From: Streptomyces sp. B93 | GTDB lineage: Bacteria; Actinomycetota; Actinomycetes; Streptomycetales; Streptomycetaceae | NCBI RefSeq assembly: GCF_018070565.1 | Contig: NZ_JAGPXL010000001.1 | Coordinates: forward strand, 186,001 to 250,000 | Reading direction: 5' to 3' | Length of the DNA: 64,000 bases | Shown: positions 17,919 through 29,723 of the stretch, piece after piece | Layout of the letters: each line of letters starts with the position of its first letter | Position numbering within the stretch: position 1 is the stretch's first letter | Notes under the pieces: generated by a model | What the model was told of the DNA's origin: nothing | The model's input: the letters and a program-made list of their open reading frames with translations, nothing else | Databases searched by the model: none | Position numbers and translations under genes: made by a program

Positions 17919-20198
<2,280 letters not shown>

Positions 20199-20261
20199 GC
20201 GTTTGCTCAGCGCAGGCCGGAATTCAGCCGACCGGACAGACGACGAACGGAGCGCGGCCCC

Positions 20262-20768
20262 ATGGGCGAGCAGCAGCACGTGAAGTTCCCGCAGGAAGTC
20301 ATCGACGAGTACGCCGCGCTCGGCGTCGACCTCCAGGCCCTCTTCTCCGCGGGCCACCTCGGCACCCGGATGGGCGTGCAGATCCTGGAGGCGTCGGCGG
20401 ACCGCGTCGTCGGCACCATGCCGGTCGAGGGCAACACCCAGCCCTACGGCCTGTTGCACGGCGGCGCCTCCGCCGTGCTCGCCGAGACCCTCGGCTCGAT
20501 CGGCTCGATGCTGCACGGCGGCACCTCGAAGATCGCCGTCGGCGTGGACCTGAACTGCACCCACCACCGCGGCGCCCGCTCCGGCCTGGTCACCGGCGTG
20601 GCCACGCCCCTGCACCGGGGCCGGTCCACGGCGACATACGAGATCGTCATCACCGACGAGGACGGCCGCCGCGTGTGCAGCGCCCGGCTGACCTGCATGC
20701 TCCGCGACGTCAACCGCAGCGACGCGGAGCGCTTCAGTGACCGCGACGGCGGGACCGTCCACCCCTGA
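20262..20768 (+). CDS. hotdog-fold thioesterase (PaaI type)
   Basis: 168 residues, single hotdog domain. The family motif is QPYGLLHGGASAVLAETLGS near residue 60, where the HGG...E elements bind the thioester and supply the catalytic acid. SGLVTGVATPLHRGRSTATYE forms the central strands. It should hydrolyse acyl- or aryl-CoA thioesters, possibly menaquinone-pathway or phenylacetate-type CoA esters. It starts 63 bp after the molybdoenzyme stop on the same strand. ATG at 20262; the segment upstream has GGAGCG at a suitable distance. Confidence 0.85.
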   Translation: MGEQQHVKFPQEVIDEYAALGVDLQALFSAGHLGTRMGVQILEASADRVVGTMPVEGNTQPYGLLHGGASAVLAETLGSIGSMLHGGTSKIAVGVDLNCTHHRGARSGLVTGVATPLHRGRSTATYEIVITDEDGRRVCSARLTCMLRDVNRSDAERFSDRDGGTVHP

Positions 20769-20882
20769 GGCACCACCACCCGATCTCACCCCGACACGAC
20801 AGCCCCCTTCCGGCACGCCCCCGCCAGCCGACAGCACCCCCTCCTCTGGCCCAACTCCCCCCATACGCCGTAGCGTCGGGGC

Positions 20883-21263
20883 ATGGCAGCGGGAGGGGTC
20901 GTCCGGACGTCGGCGGTGGTGGTGCTGGTGCTGCTCGCCGCCGGTTGCGGGGGCGGGAACGACACGGGCCGGGACGCGGCGGGCACCCCGTCGGCGAGCC
21001 CCACGCCGCCCGAGGAGCTGTGTGCCCGGCTCGTGGCTCACTGGTCCCACGAGGTGCTGGACGGCGACACCTACGGCGACTACCAGTCGATGGGCCTGTC
21101 CAACGGCCAGTACGAGATCCTGCGGGAGGTCGTGGACGCCGCCCGGGCCGAGAAGCGGCGGCGCGGCACCGCGGCCGCCGACGCGCTGATCGACCGCCGG
21201 GCCCGCGCGGGCTGCGTCGACTGGTACCGCACCGGCGGCCCGAGCAACGGTCCATGGCAGTGA
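20883..21263 (+). CDS. small secreted lipoprotein
   Basis: 126 residues. The N-terminus is a lipoprotein signal with lipobox LLAAGC (Cys at about residue 23), followed by a short Gly/Thr/Ser/Pro linker. The folded part has CARLVAHWSHEVLDGDTYGDY and ends GCVDWYRTGGPSNGPWQ, so two cysteines may form a disulfide. No named family recognised. It overlaps the next gene, suggesting coupled translation and that the pair acts together at the membrane. Confidence 0.75.
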   Translation: MAAGGVVRTSAVVVLVLLAAGCGGGNDTGRDAAGTPSASPTPPEELCARLVAHWSHEVLDGDTYGDYQSMGLSNGQYEILREVVDAARAEKRRRGTAAADALIDRRARAGCVDWYRTGGPSNGPWQ

Positions 21264-21898
21264 GCGGCATCGGCCCCGTGGAGCCGGGCGAGGACACCCA
21301 CGTACGGGAACCGGCGCCGCGGCCCGCCCCCACCGGCCGTCTGGCGCCGCTCGGACGTCTGCCGGAACGGCACCGCCGGGCCGCCCTCGCTGCCGTGGCC
21401 GCCATGGCCCTGCTCGCGGGCGGCGGCTACCTCTACGCGACCCGGCCGCAGGCCTCGCCGGTACCGGCACTCCCCTCGCCCGCACCGCGCGTGACGGCAC
21501 CGCCGCACCCGTCGCAGGTCGTGGACATCGTCTATCTGAACGAGACGGCCGCCGAGGACCCCGGCGCGGCGGCCGGTTTCCGCTTCGAGGTGGTGCTGAG
21601 CGTGCTGTCCGGCCCCCCGGTCACCGTGACCGGCATCGCCCAGCCCTACGCGGGCCTCATCGTGGATTCGACGCCCCGCCCGCCCTTTCGGACCAAGGCG
21701 GGTTCCTCACGCAAGATCGTGATCAACATGCGGGTCACGGAATGCGGGAAAGTGCCGGGGAACGCCGGTCTGCCTTTCCTGGACGTAACTCTACGTAATA
21801 CGCGTGCAATACAAACCCACAGTTTCATCCTCGGCGCACGCTACGCGCAACACCTCTCGGAGGCGCTACAGGTAGCCTGTAGCAACGATTCCCGGTAA
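21254..21898 (+). CDS. hypothetical single-pass membrane protein
   Basis: Up to 214 residues. A basic N-terminus and one hydrophobic helix (RRAALAAVAAMALLAGGGYL, about residues 42-61) lead to an extracytoplasmic domain of about 130 residues that looks beta-rich (FEVVLSVLSGPPVTVTGI) with two cysteines (VTECGKV; QVACSNDS). No named family recognised. The start may be ATG 21254 or, more like coupled genes, GTG 21260 overlapping the upstream TGA. The 3' third has lower GC than its neighbours (for example around 21790-21830), which is unusual in this window. Confidence 0.65.
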   Translation: MAVSGIGPVEPGEDTHVREPAPRPAPTGRLAPLGRLPERHRRAALAAVAAMALLAGGGYLYATRPQASPVPALPSPAPRVTAPPHPSQVVDIVYLNETAAEDPGAAAGFRFEVVLSVLSGPPVTVTGIAQPYAGLIVDSTPRPPFRTKAGSSRKIVINMRVTECGKVPGNAGLPFLDVTLRNTRAIQTHSFILGARYAQHLSEALQVACSNDSR

Positions 21899-22163
21899 TC
21901 ACCAAAACCCCTGAGACACCTGAACTACCCGCGCGAGGCCTGGGAGTTCTCACTATTCGGACAGGGCGAATCGGCCGGAATTCCGCGGTTCCACCCACTC
22001 AGTACCGCTCTGCATTACGTCGTGTCATAACAAGAGCGTCACAGCCTTGGCCAGATACTCCTCCACGTTCCCCTCACACGCTTAGAGTCACCGCCAGTCA
22101 CCGCGCCGTCGGAAAGTCACTTCGGCCCAGCGCTCGACTCGGCCGCTTCCAGGAGGAAGGGCC

Positions 22164-23414
22164 GTGCCAGGGAAAGGACTGATCGTGCGTCAACGTTCGC
22201 TCATCGCCATCACCGCCGCGCTGGCGGCGGGAGCTCTCACCCTCACCGCCTGCGGCTCGCGCGACGACGACGGCGGCTCGGACTCCGGCAGCGGCGGCAC
22301 CAAGGTCATCATCGGCGTCGACGCGCCGCTGACCGGCGACCTCTCCGCTCTGGGTCTCGGCATCAAGAACTCCGCCGACCTCGCGGCCAAGACCGCCAAC
22401 AAGGACAACTACGTCGACGGCATCACCTTCGAGATCCAGGCGCTCGACGACCAGGCCCAGCCGTCCTCCGGCCAGCAGAACGCCTCCACGCTGGTCGCCA
22501 ACAAGGACGTCATCGGCGTCGTCGGCCCGCTGAACTCCTCCGTCGGCGAGTCCATGCAGAAGGTCTTCGACGACGCCAAGCTGGTCCAGGTCTCCCCGGC
22601 CAACACTGGCCCCAGCCTCACCCAGGGACCCGACTGGCAGACCAACAAGGTCCGCACGTACAAGTCGTACTTCCGCACCTCCACCACGGACGCCATCCAG
22701 GGCCCGTTCGCCGCGCAGTACGTCTACAACGACTCCAAGAAGACCAAGGTCTTCGTCATCGACGACAAGAAGACCTACGGCGCCGGTCTCGCCGCCACCT
22801 TCACCGACGAGTTCAAGAAGCTCGGCGGCAAGGTCGTCGGCACCGAGCACATCAACCCCGACACCAAGGACTTCTCCGCGGTCGCCACCAAGGTGAAGAA
22901 CTCCGGCGCCGACGTCGTCTACTACGGCGGCGAGTACCCGCAGGCCGGTCCGCTCAGCAAGCAGATCAAGGCCGCGGGCGTCAAGGTCCCGCTGGTCGGC
23001 GGCGACGGCATCTTCGACCCGACCTTCATCGAGCTGGCCGGCAACAACAGCGACGGCGACCTCGCCACCTCGGTCGGCGCCCCGCTGGAGGAGCTGGACT
23101 CCGCCAAGAAGTTCGTCGACGCCTACAAGGCCGGAGGCTACAAGGAGGACTACGCGGCCTACGGCGGTTACTCCTACGACGCCGCCTGGTCGATCATCGA
23201 GGCCGTGAAGAAGGTCGTCGAGGACAACGACGGCAAGCTGCCCGACGACGCCCGCGCGCAGGTCACCGCCGCCGTCCAGAACGTCTCCTTCGACGGCGTC
23301 ACCGGCAAGGTCGCCTTCGACGAGTTCGGTGACACGACCAACAAGCAGCTCACGGTCTACGCGGTCGAGAACGGCGAGTGGAAGGCCGTCAAGTCCGGTA
23401 CCTACACCGGCTGA
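22164..23414 (+). CDS. livK: branched-chain amino acid ABC substrate-binding lipoprotein
   Basis: 416-residue periplasmic-binding-protein type I of the Leu/Ile/Val-binding family. The signal ends in a lipobox (TLTACG, Cys near residue 29), so the protein is anchored to the outer face of the membrane. The mature domain shows IIGVDAPLTGDLSALG, then QNASTLVANKDVIGVVGP, and VVYYGGEYPQAGPL, typical of LivK/LivJ. It is the first gene of a five-gene import operon. Start GTG 22164 has AGGAGG at 22151-22156; an internal GTG at 22185 is less well placed. Specificity among hydrophobic amino acids cannot be read. Confidence 0.9.
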   Translation: MPGKGLIVRQRSLIAITAALAAGALTLTACGSRDDDGGSDSGSGGTKVIIGVDAPLTGDLSALGLGIKNSADLAAKTANKDNYVDGITFEIQALDDQAQPSSGQQNASTLVANKDVIGVVGPLNSSVGESMQKVFDDAKLVQVSPANTGPSLTQGPDWQTNKVRTYKSYFRTSTTDAIQGPFAAQYVYNDSKKTKVFVIDDKKTYGAGLAATFTDEFKKLGGKVVGTEHINPDTKDFSAVATKVKNSGADVVYYGGEYPQAGPLSKQIKAAGVKVPLVGGDGIFDPTFIELAGNNSDGDLATSVGAPLEELDSAKKFVDAYKAGGYKEDYAAYGGYSYDAAWSIIEAVKKVVEDNDGKLPDDARAQVTAAVQNVSFDGVTGKVAFDEFGDTTNKQLTVYAVENGEWKAVKSGTYTG

Positions 23415-23526
23415 CCCACCCCCGCATCACCTTGAGAGCCGCGCGGGGCGCCGCACCACAGGCGCCCCGCGCGGACTCGCATCCGGCCCCCATCCACTCG
23501 ACATCCGAAGTCTCGGAGGACATGCG

Positions 23527-24459
23527 GTGAACGAACTGCCGCAGCAGCTGGTCAACGGCCTGCTACTGGGATCCATGTACGGGCTGGTCGCCATCGGCTA
23601 CACAATGGTCTACGGCATCGTCCAGCTCATCAACTTCGCCCACGGCGAGATCTTCATGACCGGGGCATTCGGCGCCATCACGGTCTATCTGTACATCCTG
23701 CCCGACGGCACCTCCATGGTGATCGCCCTCCCCCTGATGCTGATAGGCGCCATGATCGTCGCCGTCACCGTCGCGGTAGGAGCGGAACGATTCGCCTACC
23801 GCCCGCTGCGCGGCGCACCCCGCCTGGCCCCCCTCATCACCGCCATCGGCCTCTCACTGGCACTCCAGCAGGCGGTCTGGGCCTGGTACCCCAAAGCAGA
23901 CCGCCCCCTGAAGTTCCCCCAGATCGAGGGCGGACCCTTCGAGTTCGGCAACGTCACCATCCAGACCGGTGACATCTTCCTCTTCCTGGCCGCCCCCATC
24001 AGCATGGCCATCCTCGGCTACTTCGTCATGAAGACCCGCACTGGACGCGGCATGCAGGCCACCGCCCAGGACCCCGACACCGCCAAACTCATGGGCATCA
24101 ACACCGACCGCATCATCGTGGTCGCCTTCGCCCTCGGCGCGATCTTCGCAGCGGTCGGCGGCGTCGCCTACGGCCTCAAGTACGGCCAGATCGACTTCCG
24201 CATGGGCTTCATCCTCGGCCTCAAGGCCTTCACCGCGGCCGTCCTCGGCGGCATCGGCAACATCTACGGCGCCATGCTCGGCGGCCTCGTCCTCGGCGTC
24301 GCCGAAGCCTTGTCCACCGCCTACATCGCCGACATCCCCGGCATGGACAAGCTCGGCAGCCAGTCCTGGGCCGACGTCTGGGCCTTCGTACTCCTCATCC
24401 TCGTACTGCTGTTCAGGCCACAGGGCCTGCTCGGCGAGCGCGTCGCGGACAGGGCGTGA
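23527..24459 (+). CDS. livH: branched-chain amino acid ABC permease LivH
   Basis: 310-residue inner-membrane permease, one of two transmembrane subunits of the importer. About eight hydrophobic helices are present. The opening QQLVNGLLLGSMYGLVAIG and the segment INFAHGEIFMTGAF are family hallmarks, and the cytoplasmic loop TGRGMQATAQDPDTAKLMGI is the EAA-like site that contacts the ATPase. The start is GTG 23527 behind CGGAGGA (23514-23520). The TGA overlaps the GTG of livM by 4 bp, indicating coupled translation. Confidence 0.92.
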   Translation: MNELPQQLVNGLLLGSMYGLVAIGYTMVYGIVQLINFAHGEIFMTGAFGAITVYLYILPDGTSMVIALPLMLIGAMIVAVTVAVGAERFAYRPLRGAPRLAPLITAIGLSLALQQAVWAWYPKADRPLKFPQIEGGPFEFGNVTIQTGDIFLFLAAPISMAILGYFVMKTRTGRGMQATAQDPDTAKLMGINTDRIIVVAFALGAIFAAVGGVAYGLKYGQIDFRMGFILGLKAFTAAVLGGIGNIYGAMLGGLVLGVAEALSTAYIADIPGMDKLGSQSWADVWAFVLLILVLLFRPQGLLGERVADRA

Positions 24460-26294
24460 CACCGATGACCACACAGACCACCGCACCCGAAAGCGCCGAC
24501 ACCCCCACCACCGGCGCCCCCACCGGCCTCATCGGCATCCCGGCGCCCATCGGACGCGCCCTCGCCACCGTCGGTGGCATCCTCACCATCATCTCCACCT
24601 TCCTCGCCTGGACCTGGACCGCCGAATTCCCCGGCGACCTCACCGTCTACGGCTACCCGGGCGGCCTCCAGGTCCTCGTCCTCATCGGCGGCGCCCTCAC
24701 CACCCTCTTCGGCCTCGCCTCCTACGACGTCAAGGGCCTCGGCTGGCTCACCCCCGCCGGAGCCGACAGCGCCCTCAAGCTCTCCGCCCTCGGCGCCTTC
24801 GCCACCGCCTGGTACACCGTCATCGCCATCAGCTCCAAGCTCGGCGGCGTCGTCAACCTCGAACCCGGCGGCTACATAGCGGCCCTCGCCACCCTCACCG
24901 CCCTCGTCGGCGCGCTCGCGCTCCCCTACGACAAGCCCGAGCCCGACCCCATCGACCCCGACGACAGCGGCTGGGACCACTTCCGCCACAACACCCGCCA
25001 CAACCTCAACGTCGTACGCGCCGCGATCGCCACCGGCCCCACCAAGGCCCCGGCCCGCCAACTCCCCGCATACGCCGAGATCCTCGTCATCGTCGCCGTC
25101 ATGGCCATCGGCCTCACCGTCTTCACCTACGGCATCGGCACCGAGTACGACGAACTCTTCATCGGCTTCCTCATCACCGCGGGCTTCGGCTTCGCCGCCA
25201 TCGCCAAGGCCGGACTCGTGGGCCGGATCTCGGCGATCACCGTCAAACACCGCAACATCACCATGATCGGCGCCTTCGTCGCCGCCGCCGCCTTCCCCTT
25301 CACCCAGTCCGACGACCAGTACGCCACCATCGGCGTCTACATCCTCATCTTCGCCACCGTCGCCCTCGGCCTGAACATCGTCGTCGGCCTCGCCGGACTC
25401 CTCGACCTCGGCTACGTCGCCTTCCTCGGCGTCGGCGCCTACACCGCCGCCATGGTCTCCGGCTCACCCTCCTCACCGTTCGACGTCCAGCTGCCGTTCT
25501 GGCTCTCCGCACTCCTCGGCGCCGCCGTCGCCATGGTCTTCGGCGTCATCATCGGCGCACCCACCCTGCGCCTGCGCGGCGACTACCTCGCCATCGTGAC
25601 CCTCGGCTTCGGAGAGATCTTCCGCATCGCCGTCCTCAACACCGACGGCACCTCCGGACCCGACATCACCAACGGCTCCGCCGGCATCTCCTCCGTACCC
25701 AACCTCAACATCCTCGGCTTCGACTTCGGCGCCGAACACAACATGCTCGGCGTCACCATCGGCCGGTTCTCCAACTACTTCCTGCTGATGCTGCTGATCA
25801 CCCTCATCGTGGTCGTGGTCTTCCGCCGCAGCGCCGACTCCCGCATCGGACGCGCCTGGGTCGCCATCCGAGAGGACGAGACCGCCGCCGAAGCCATGGG
25901 CATCAACGGCTTCCGCGTCAAACTCATCGCCTTCGCCCTCGGCGCCACCCTCGCCGGGCTCGCCGGCACCGTCCAGGCCCACGTCACCTACACCGTGACC
26001 CCCGAGCAGTACCAGTTCGCCCACGTCGTCCCGCCCAACTCGGCGTTCCTCCTCGCCGCCGTCGTCCTCGGCGGCATGGGCACCATCAGCGGCCCCCTCG
26101 TCGGCGCCGCCCTGCTCTACCTCATCCCCGCCAAGCTCCAGTTCCTCGGCGACTACCAGCTCTTCGCCTTCGGCCTCGCACTCGTCCTCCTGATGCGCTT
26201 CCGCCCCGAGGGCCTCATCCCCAACCGGCGCCGCCAGCTCGAATTCCACGAAGAGGCCGAGCCGCCCACAGTCCTCAGCAAGGCAGGGGCCTGA
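24456..26294 (+). CDS. livM: branched-chain amino acid ABC permease LivM, extended N-terminus
   Basis: 612-residue second permease subunit. Residues about 285-590 match LivM (LNIVVGLAGLLDLGYVAFLG; GAPTLRLRGDYLAIVTLGFG; the coupling loop RAWVAIREDETAAEAMGIN). Ahead of this are about 280 residues with extra hydrophobic helices and a hydrophilic loop (DKPEPDPIDPDDSGWDHF), making it about 190 longer than E. coli LivM. This long form is usual in Streptomyces as far as I recall; what the extra part does is unknown. Start may be GTG 24456, overlapping livH, or ATG 24465. Confidence 0.9.
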   Translation: MTPMTTQTTAPESADTPTTGAPTGLIGIPAPIGRALATVGGILTIISTFLAWTWTAEFPGDLTVYGYPGGLQVLVLIGGALTTLFGLASYDVKGLGWLTPAGADSALKLSALGAFATAWYTVIAISSKLGGVVNLEPGGYIAALATLTALVGALALPYDKPEPDPIDPDDSGWDHFRHNTRHNLNVVRAAIATGPTKAPARQLPAYAEILVIVAVMAIGLTVFTYGIGTEYDELFIGFLITAGFGFAAIAKAGLVGRISAITVKHRNITMIGAFVAAAAFPFTQSDDQYATIGVYILIFATVALGLNIVVGLAGLLDLGYVAFLGVGAYTAAMVSGSPSSPFDVQLPFWLSALLGAAVAMVFGVIIGAPTLRLRGDYLAIVTLGFGEIFRIAVLNTDGTSGPDITNGSAGISSVPNLNILGFDFGAEHNMLGVTIGRFSNYFLLMLLITLIVVVVFRRSADSRIGRAWVAIREDETAAEAMGINGFRVKLIAFALGATLAGLAGTVQAHVTYTVTPEQYQFAHVVPPNSAFLLAAVVLGGMGTISGPLVGAALLYLIPAKLQFLGDYQLFAFGLALVLLMRFRPEGLIPNRRRQLEFHEEAEPPTVLSKAGA

Positions 26295-26299
26295 CCACC

Positions 26300-27204
26300 A
26301 TGACAACCGACACCACCACCCAGAACACCCCCGACGCCACCACCCCCGGCGCCCCCGTCCTCGACGCACGCGGCGTCACCATGCGCTTCGGCGGCCTCAC
26401 CGCCGTACGCAACGTCGACCTCACCGTCGGCAGCGGCGAGATCGTCGGACTCATCGGACCCAACGGCGCGGGCAAGACCACCTTCTTCAACTGCCTCACC
26501 GGCCTCTACATCCCCACCGAGGGAGAAGTCCGCTACAAGGGCGACATCCTGCCGCCCAAGTCCTTCAAGGTCACCGCCGCGGGCATCGCCCGCACCTTCC
26601 AGAACATCCGGCTCTTCGCCAACATGACCGTCCTGGAAAACGTCCTCGTCGGACGCCACACCCGCACCAAGGAAGGCCTCTGGTCCGCCCTCCTGCGCGG
26701 CCCCGGCTTCCACAAGGCCGAAGCCGCCTCCCGCGAACGCGGCATGGAACTCCTCGAGTTCGTCGGCCTCGCCGACAAGGCCGACCACCTCGCCCGCAAC
26801 CTCCCCTACGGCGAACAGCGCAAGCTCGAGATCGCCCGCGCACTCGCGAGCGAACCCGGCCTCCTCCTCCTGGACGAACCCACCGCCGGCATGAACCCCC
26901 AGGAGACCCGCGCCACCGAGGAACTCGTCTTCGCCATCCGCGACAAGGGCATCGCCGTCCTCGTCATCGAGCACGACATGCGGTTCATCTTCAACCTCTG
27001 CGACCGCGTCGCCGTACTCGTCCAAGGCGAGAAACTCGTCGAAGGCGACCCCGCCACCGTCCAGGGCGACGACCGCGTCATCGCCGCCTACCTCGGAGAA
27101 CCCTTCGAGAACGCACCCGGCGCCGCCGAAGTCGCCGAAGTCGAAGCCGCCGAAGCACACGCCGACGCCACGACGGACGCCGCGCCCGGCAAGGAGAACG
27201 ACCG

Positions 27205-27208
<4 letters not shown>
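26300..27208 (+). CDS. livG: branched-chain amino acid ABC ATPase LivG
   Basis: 302-residue ATP-binding subunit. Walker A GPNGAGKTTFFNCLTG lies near residue 55, the family-specific GIARTFQNIRLFANMTVLEN near residue 95, the signature NLPYGEQRKLEIARAL near residue 170 (a variant of LSGGQ normal for LivG), Walker B LLLLDEPTAGMNP, and the switch histidine in VIEHDMRFI. The last about 40 residues are Ala/Glu-rich and beyond the usual family length. Starts 5 bp after livM and overlaps livF by 4 bp. Confidence 0.93.
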
Positions 27209-27921
<713 letters not shown>

Positions 27922-27929
27922 CGACACCC

Positions 27930-27987
27930 GTACGACAGTGAGGCCCACGCCCCCTCGTAACCGGGGGCGCGGGCCTCACTGTCGTAC
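27930..27987. terminator. bidirectional terminator between livF and pdtaR
   Basis: 25-bp inverted repeat (arms 27930-27954 and 27963-27987) around an 8-nt loop with a single G-U-type mismatch. It separates the convergent ends of livF and pdtaR and can serve both strands. Confidence 0.9.
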
Positions 27988-28009
27988 AACCCGGGCGTCG
28001 GGCGTCAGA

Positions 28010-28666
28010 TCAACCCTTGGCCGCCTTCTTCTCCTCGGCGTCCTGAATGACCGCCTCCGCCACCTGCTGCATCGACATCCGCCGATCCATCGACGTCTTC
28101 TGAATCCACCGGAACGCCGCGGGCTCCGTCAGCCCGTACTCCGTCTGAAGGATCGACTTCGCACGGTCCACCAGCTTCCGCGTCTCCAGCCGCTGACTGA
28201 GATCAGCGACCTCCTTCTCCAGCTCCTTCAGCTGCGTGTACCGCGAGACGGCCATCTCGATCGCCGGTACGACATCACTCTTGCTGAACGGCTTCACCAG
28301 ATACGCCATCGCACCCGCGTCCCGCGCCCGCTCCACGAGGTCGCGCTGCGAGAACGCCGTCAGCATCAGCACCGGGGCGATGGACTCCTCGGTGATCTTC
28401 TCCGCCGCGGAGATACCGTCCAGCTTCGGCATCTTCACATCGAGGATCACCAGGTCCGGCCGGTGCTCACGCGCCAGCTCGACAGCCTCCTCACCATCAC
28501 CGGCCTCACCGACGACGGTGTACCCCTCCTCCTCGAGCATCTCTTTCAGATCGAGCCGGATCAGCGCCTCGTCCTCGGCGATGACGACACGGGTCGTCAG
28601 CGGAGGAACGTGCGACTTGTCGTCATCGGGCACGTCTACGGGCTGGGGCGACTCGGGGGCGGTCAC
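28010..28666 (-). CDS. pdtaR: response regulator with ANTAR RNA-binding domain
   Basis: 218 residues. An N-terminal receiver domain (VVIAEDEALIRLDLKEML; phosphoacceptor Asp in VILDVKMPKLDG; KPFSKSD switch Lys) joins a C-terminal ANTAR domain (ETRKLVDRAKSILQTEYGLT and AFRWIQKTSMDRRMSM), which binds paired RNA hairpins to prevent termination. This is the PdtaR layout; in mycobacteria PdtaS phosphorylates it. No kinase gene is adjacent. The start is GTG 28666 with AAGGAG upstream at good spacing; the in-frame sequence before it is not conserved-looking. Confidence 0.92.
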   Translation of the reverse strand: MTAPESPQPVDVPDDDKSHVPPLTTRVVIAEDEALIRLDLKEMLEEEGYTVVGEAGDGEEAVELAREHRPDLVILDVKMPKLDGISAAEKITEESIAPVLMLTAFSQRDLVERARDAGAMAYLVKPFSKSDVVPAIEMAVSRYTQLKELEKEVADLSQRLETRKLVDRAKSILQTEYGLTEPAAFRWIQKTSMDRRMSMQQVAEAVIQDAEEKKAAKG

Positions 28667-28765
28667 TGGGGCGCTCCTTGTTCCGGGGCAGGCAGGTACT
28701 GCTGACAAGAGCCTACCTAGCTGAAGTCCTCGACGGTTACCGGGTACACTCCGAGCAGCGCTGTT

Positions 28766-28849
28766 GCCGGGTTGGCGGAACAGGCAGACGCTGATGTCTC
28801 AAACACATCTGTCCGAGAGGACGTGCGGGTTCGAGTCCCGCACCCGGCA
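28766..28849 (+). tRNA. tRNA-Leu (anticodon CAA)
   Basis: Folds as a class II tRNA. The acceptor arms are GCCGGGT and ACCCGGC and discriminator A is at 28849. The anticodon stem is GATGT/ACATC with loop CTCAAAC, giving CAA (reads UUG). The variable arm is TGTCC-GAGA-GGACG, long as in tRNA-Leu, and the T arm contains GGTTCGAGTCC. The 3' CCA is not encoded (CCT follows). UUG is a rare codon in this GC-rich genome. Confidence 0.95.
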
Positions 28850-28855
28850 CCTCTG

Positions 28856-28891
28856 AAGCGGAGGATCACGTTCGCGTGGTTCTCCGCTTTC
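28856..28891 (+). terminator. tRNA-Leu terminator
   Basis: Outer arms AGCGGAG (28857-28863) and CTCCGCT (28882-28888) enclose CACG-TTCG-CGTG. TTTCTGCT follows. Placed directly after the tRNA. Confidence 0.75.
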
Positions 28892-28930
28892 TGCTGCACG
28901 GAGTCACCCCGCGTGACGCACAGTGGCCAC

Positions 28931-29716
28931 ATGAACGATCACAGCACAGCCGTTCGGGAGCAGGCGCTCACGCTGCTACGCGGCGGTACGAAGAACGCGG
29001 ACGTGGCCCGCAAGCTCAACGTTCCGGTCGGCACGATCGGCTACTGGAAGCACCGGGACCGGGCCAAGCGCGGGGAGTGCCCGGGAGCGCATCAGTCGCA
29101 CTGCCCGCGATGCGAGGGCGAGCTGGACGAACGCGCCTACGCCTACCTCCTGGGCCTGTACCTCGGCGATGGACACGTCATCCAGAACCGCGCCAAGCGG
29201 GCCCCCAGCCTGTCCATCACATGCGCCGACGCGCATCCCGGGCTCATGGAGGAGTGCGAGACGGCCATGCGCAGGGTGTTCCCACACAACTCGGTGTGCA
29301 GAGTGCGCCGGAAGGGGTGCCGGGACGTGAAGGTGTACTCCAAGCACATGTGGTGCCTGTTCCCACAGCACGGGTCCGGAAAGAAGCACGAGCGCCCGAT
29401 CGTGCTCGAACCCTGGCAGCAGGCCATCGTCAACACGCACCCCTGGGAATTCGTCCGGGGCCTCATCCACTCCGATGGATGCCGTATCACCAACTGGACG
29501 ACCCGCGTCGTCGCCGGTGAGAAGAAGCGCTACGAATATCCGCGCTACTTCTTCAGCAACAAGTCGGACGACGTCCGCCGCCTCTATACCGGGACCCTCG
29601 ACAGACTCGGCATCGAGTGGACGCACTGCACCCGCGGCGGGTCACCCTTCAACGTGTCCGTCGCCCGCAAAGCCTCCGTCGCCTTGATGGACGTCCACGT
29701 CGGGCCCAAGTACTGA
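28931..29716 (+). CDS. free-standing LAGLIDADG endonuclease-like protein with N-terminal HTH
   Basis: 261 residues. Residues 5-42 form a helix-turn-helix (DVARKLNVPVGTIGYWKHRD). Residues 50-62 hold several cysteines and a histidine (HCPRCEG) that may bind zinc. The rest carries two LAGLIDADG-like motifs, AYLLGLYLGDGH (residues 71-82) and EFVRGLIHSDGCR (173-185), each with its acidic residue, so the active site could be intact. It is not inside an intein or intron. It sits directly after a tRNA-Leu gene and ends 7 bp from pyk, which suggests insertion at the tRNA. DNA cleavage activity is inference; a regulatory protein derived from such an enzyme is the alternative. No obvious ribosome site before the ATG. 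Confidence 0.75.
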   Translation: MNDHSTAVREQALTLLRGGTKNADVARKLNVPVGTIGYWKHRDRAKRGECPGAHQSHCPRCEGELDERAYAYLLGLYLGDGHVIQNRAKRAPSLSITCADAHPGLMEECETAMRRVFPHNSVCRVRRKGCRDVKVYSKHMWCLFPQHGSGKKHERPIVLEPWQQAIVNTHPWEFVRGLIHSDGCRITNWTTRVVAGEKKRYEYPRYFFSNKSDDVRRLYTGTLDRLGIEWTHCTRGGSPFNVSVARKASVALMDVHVGPKY

Positions 29717-29723
29717 AGGGTGT

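Noticed and set aside
21899..22163. A named promoter for the liv operon
   Set aside because: TAGAGT near 22083 could be a -10, but no matching -35 lies at the right spacing, so I did not annotate it.
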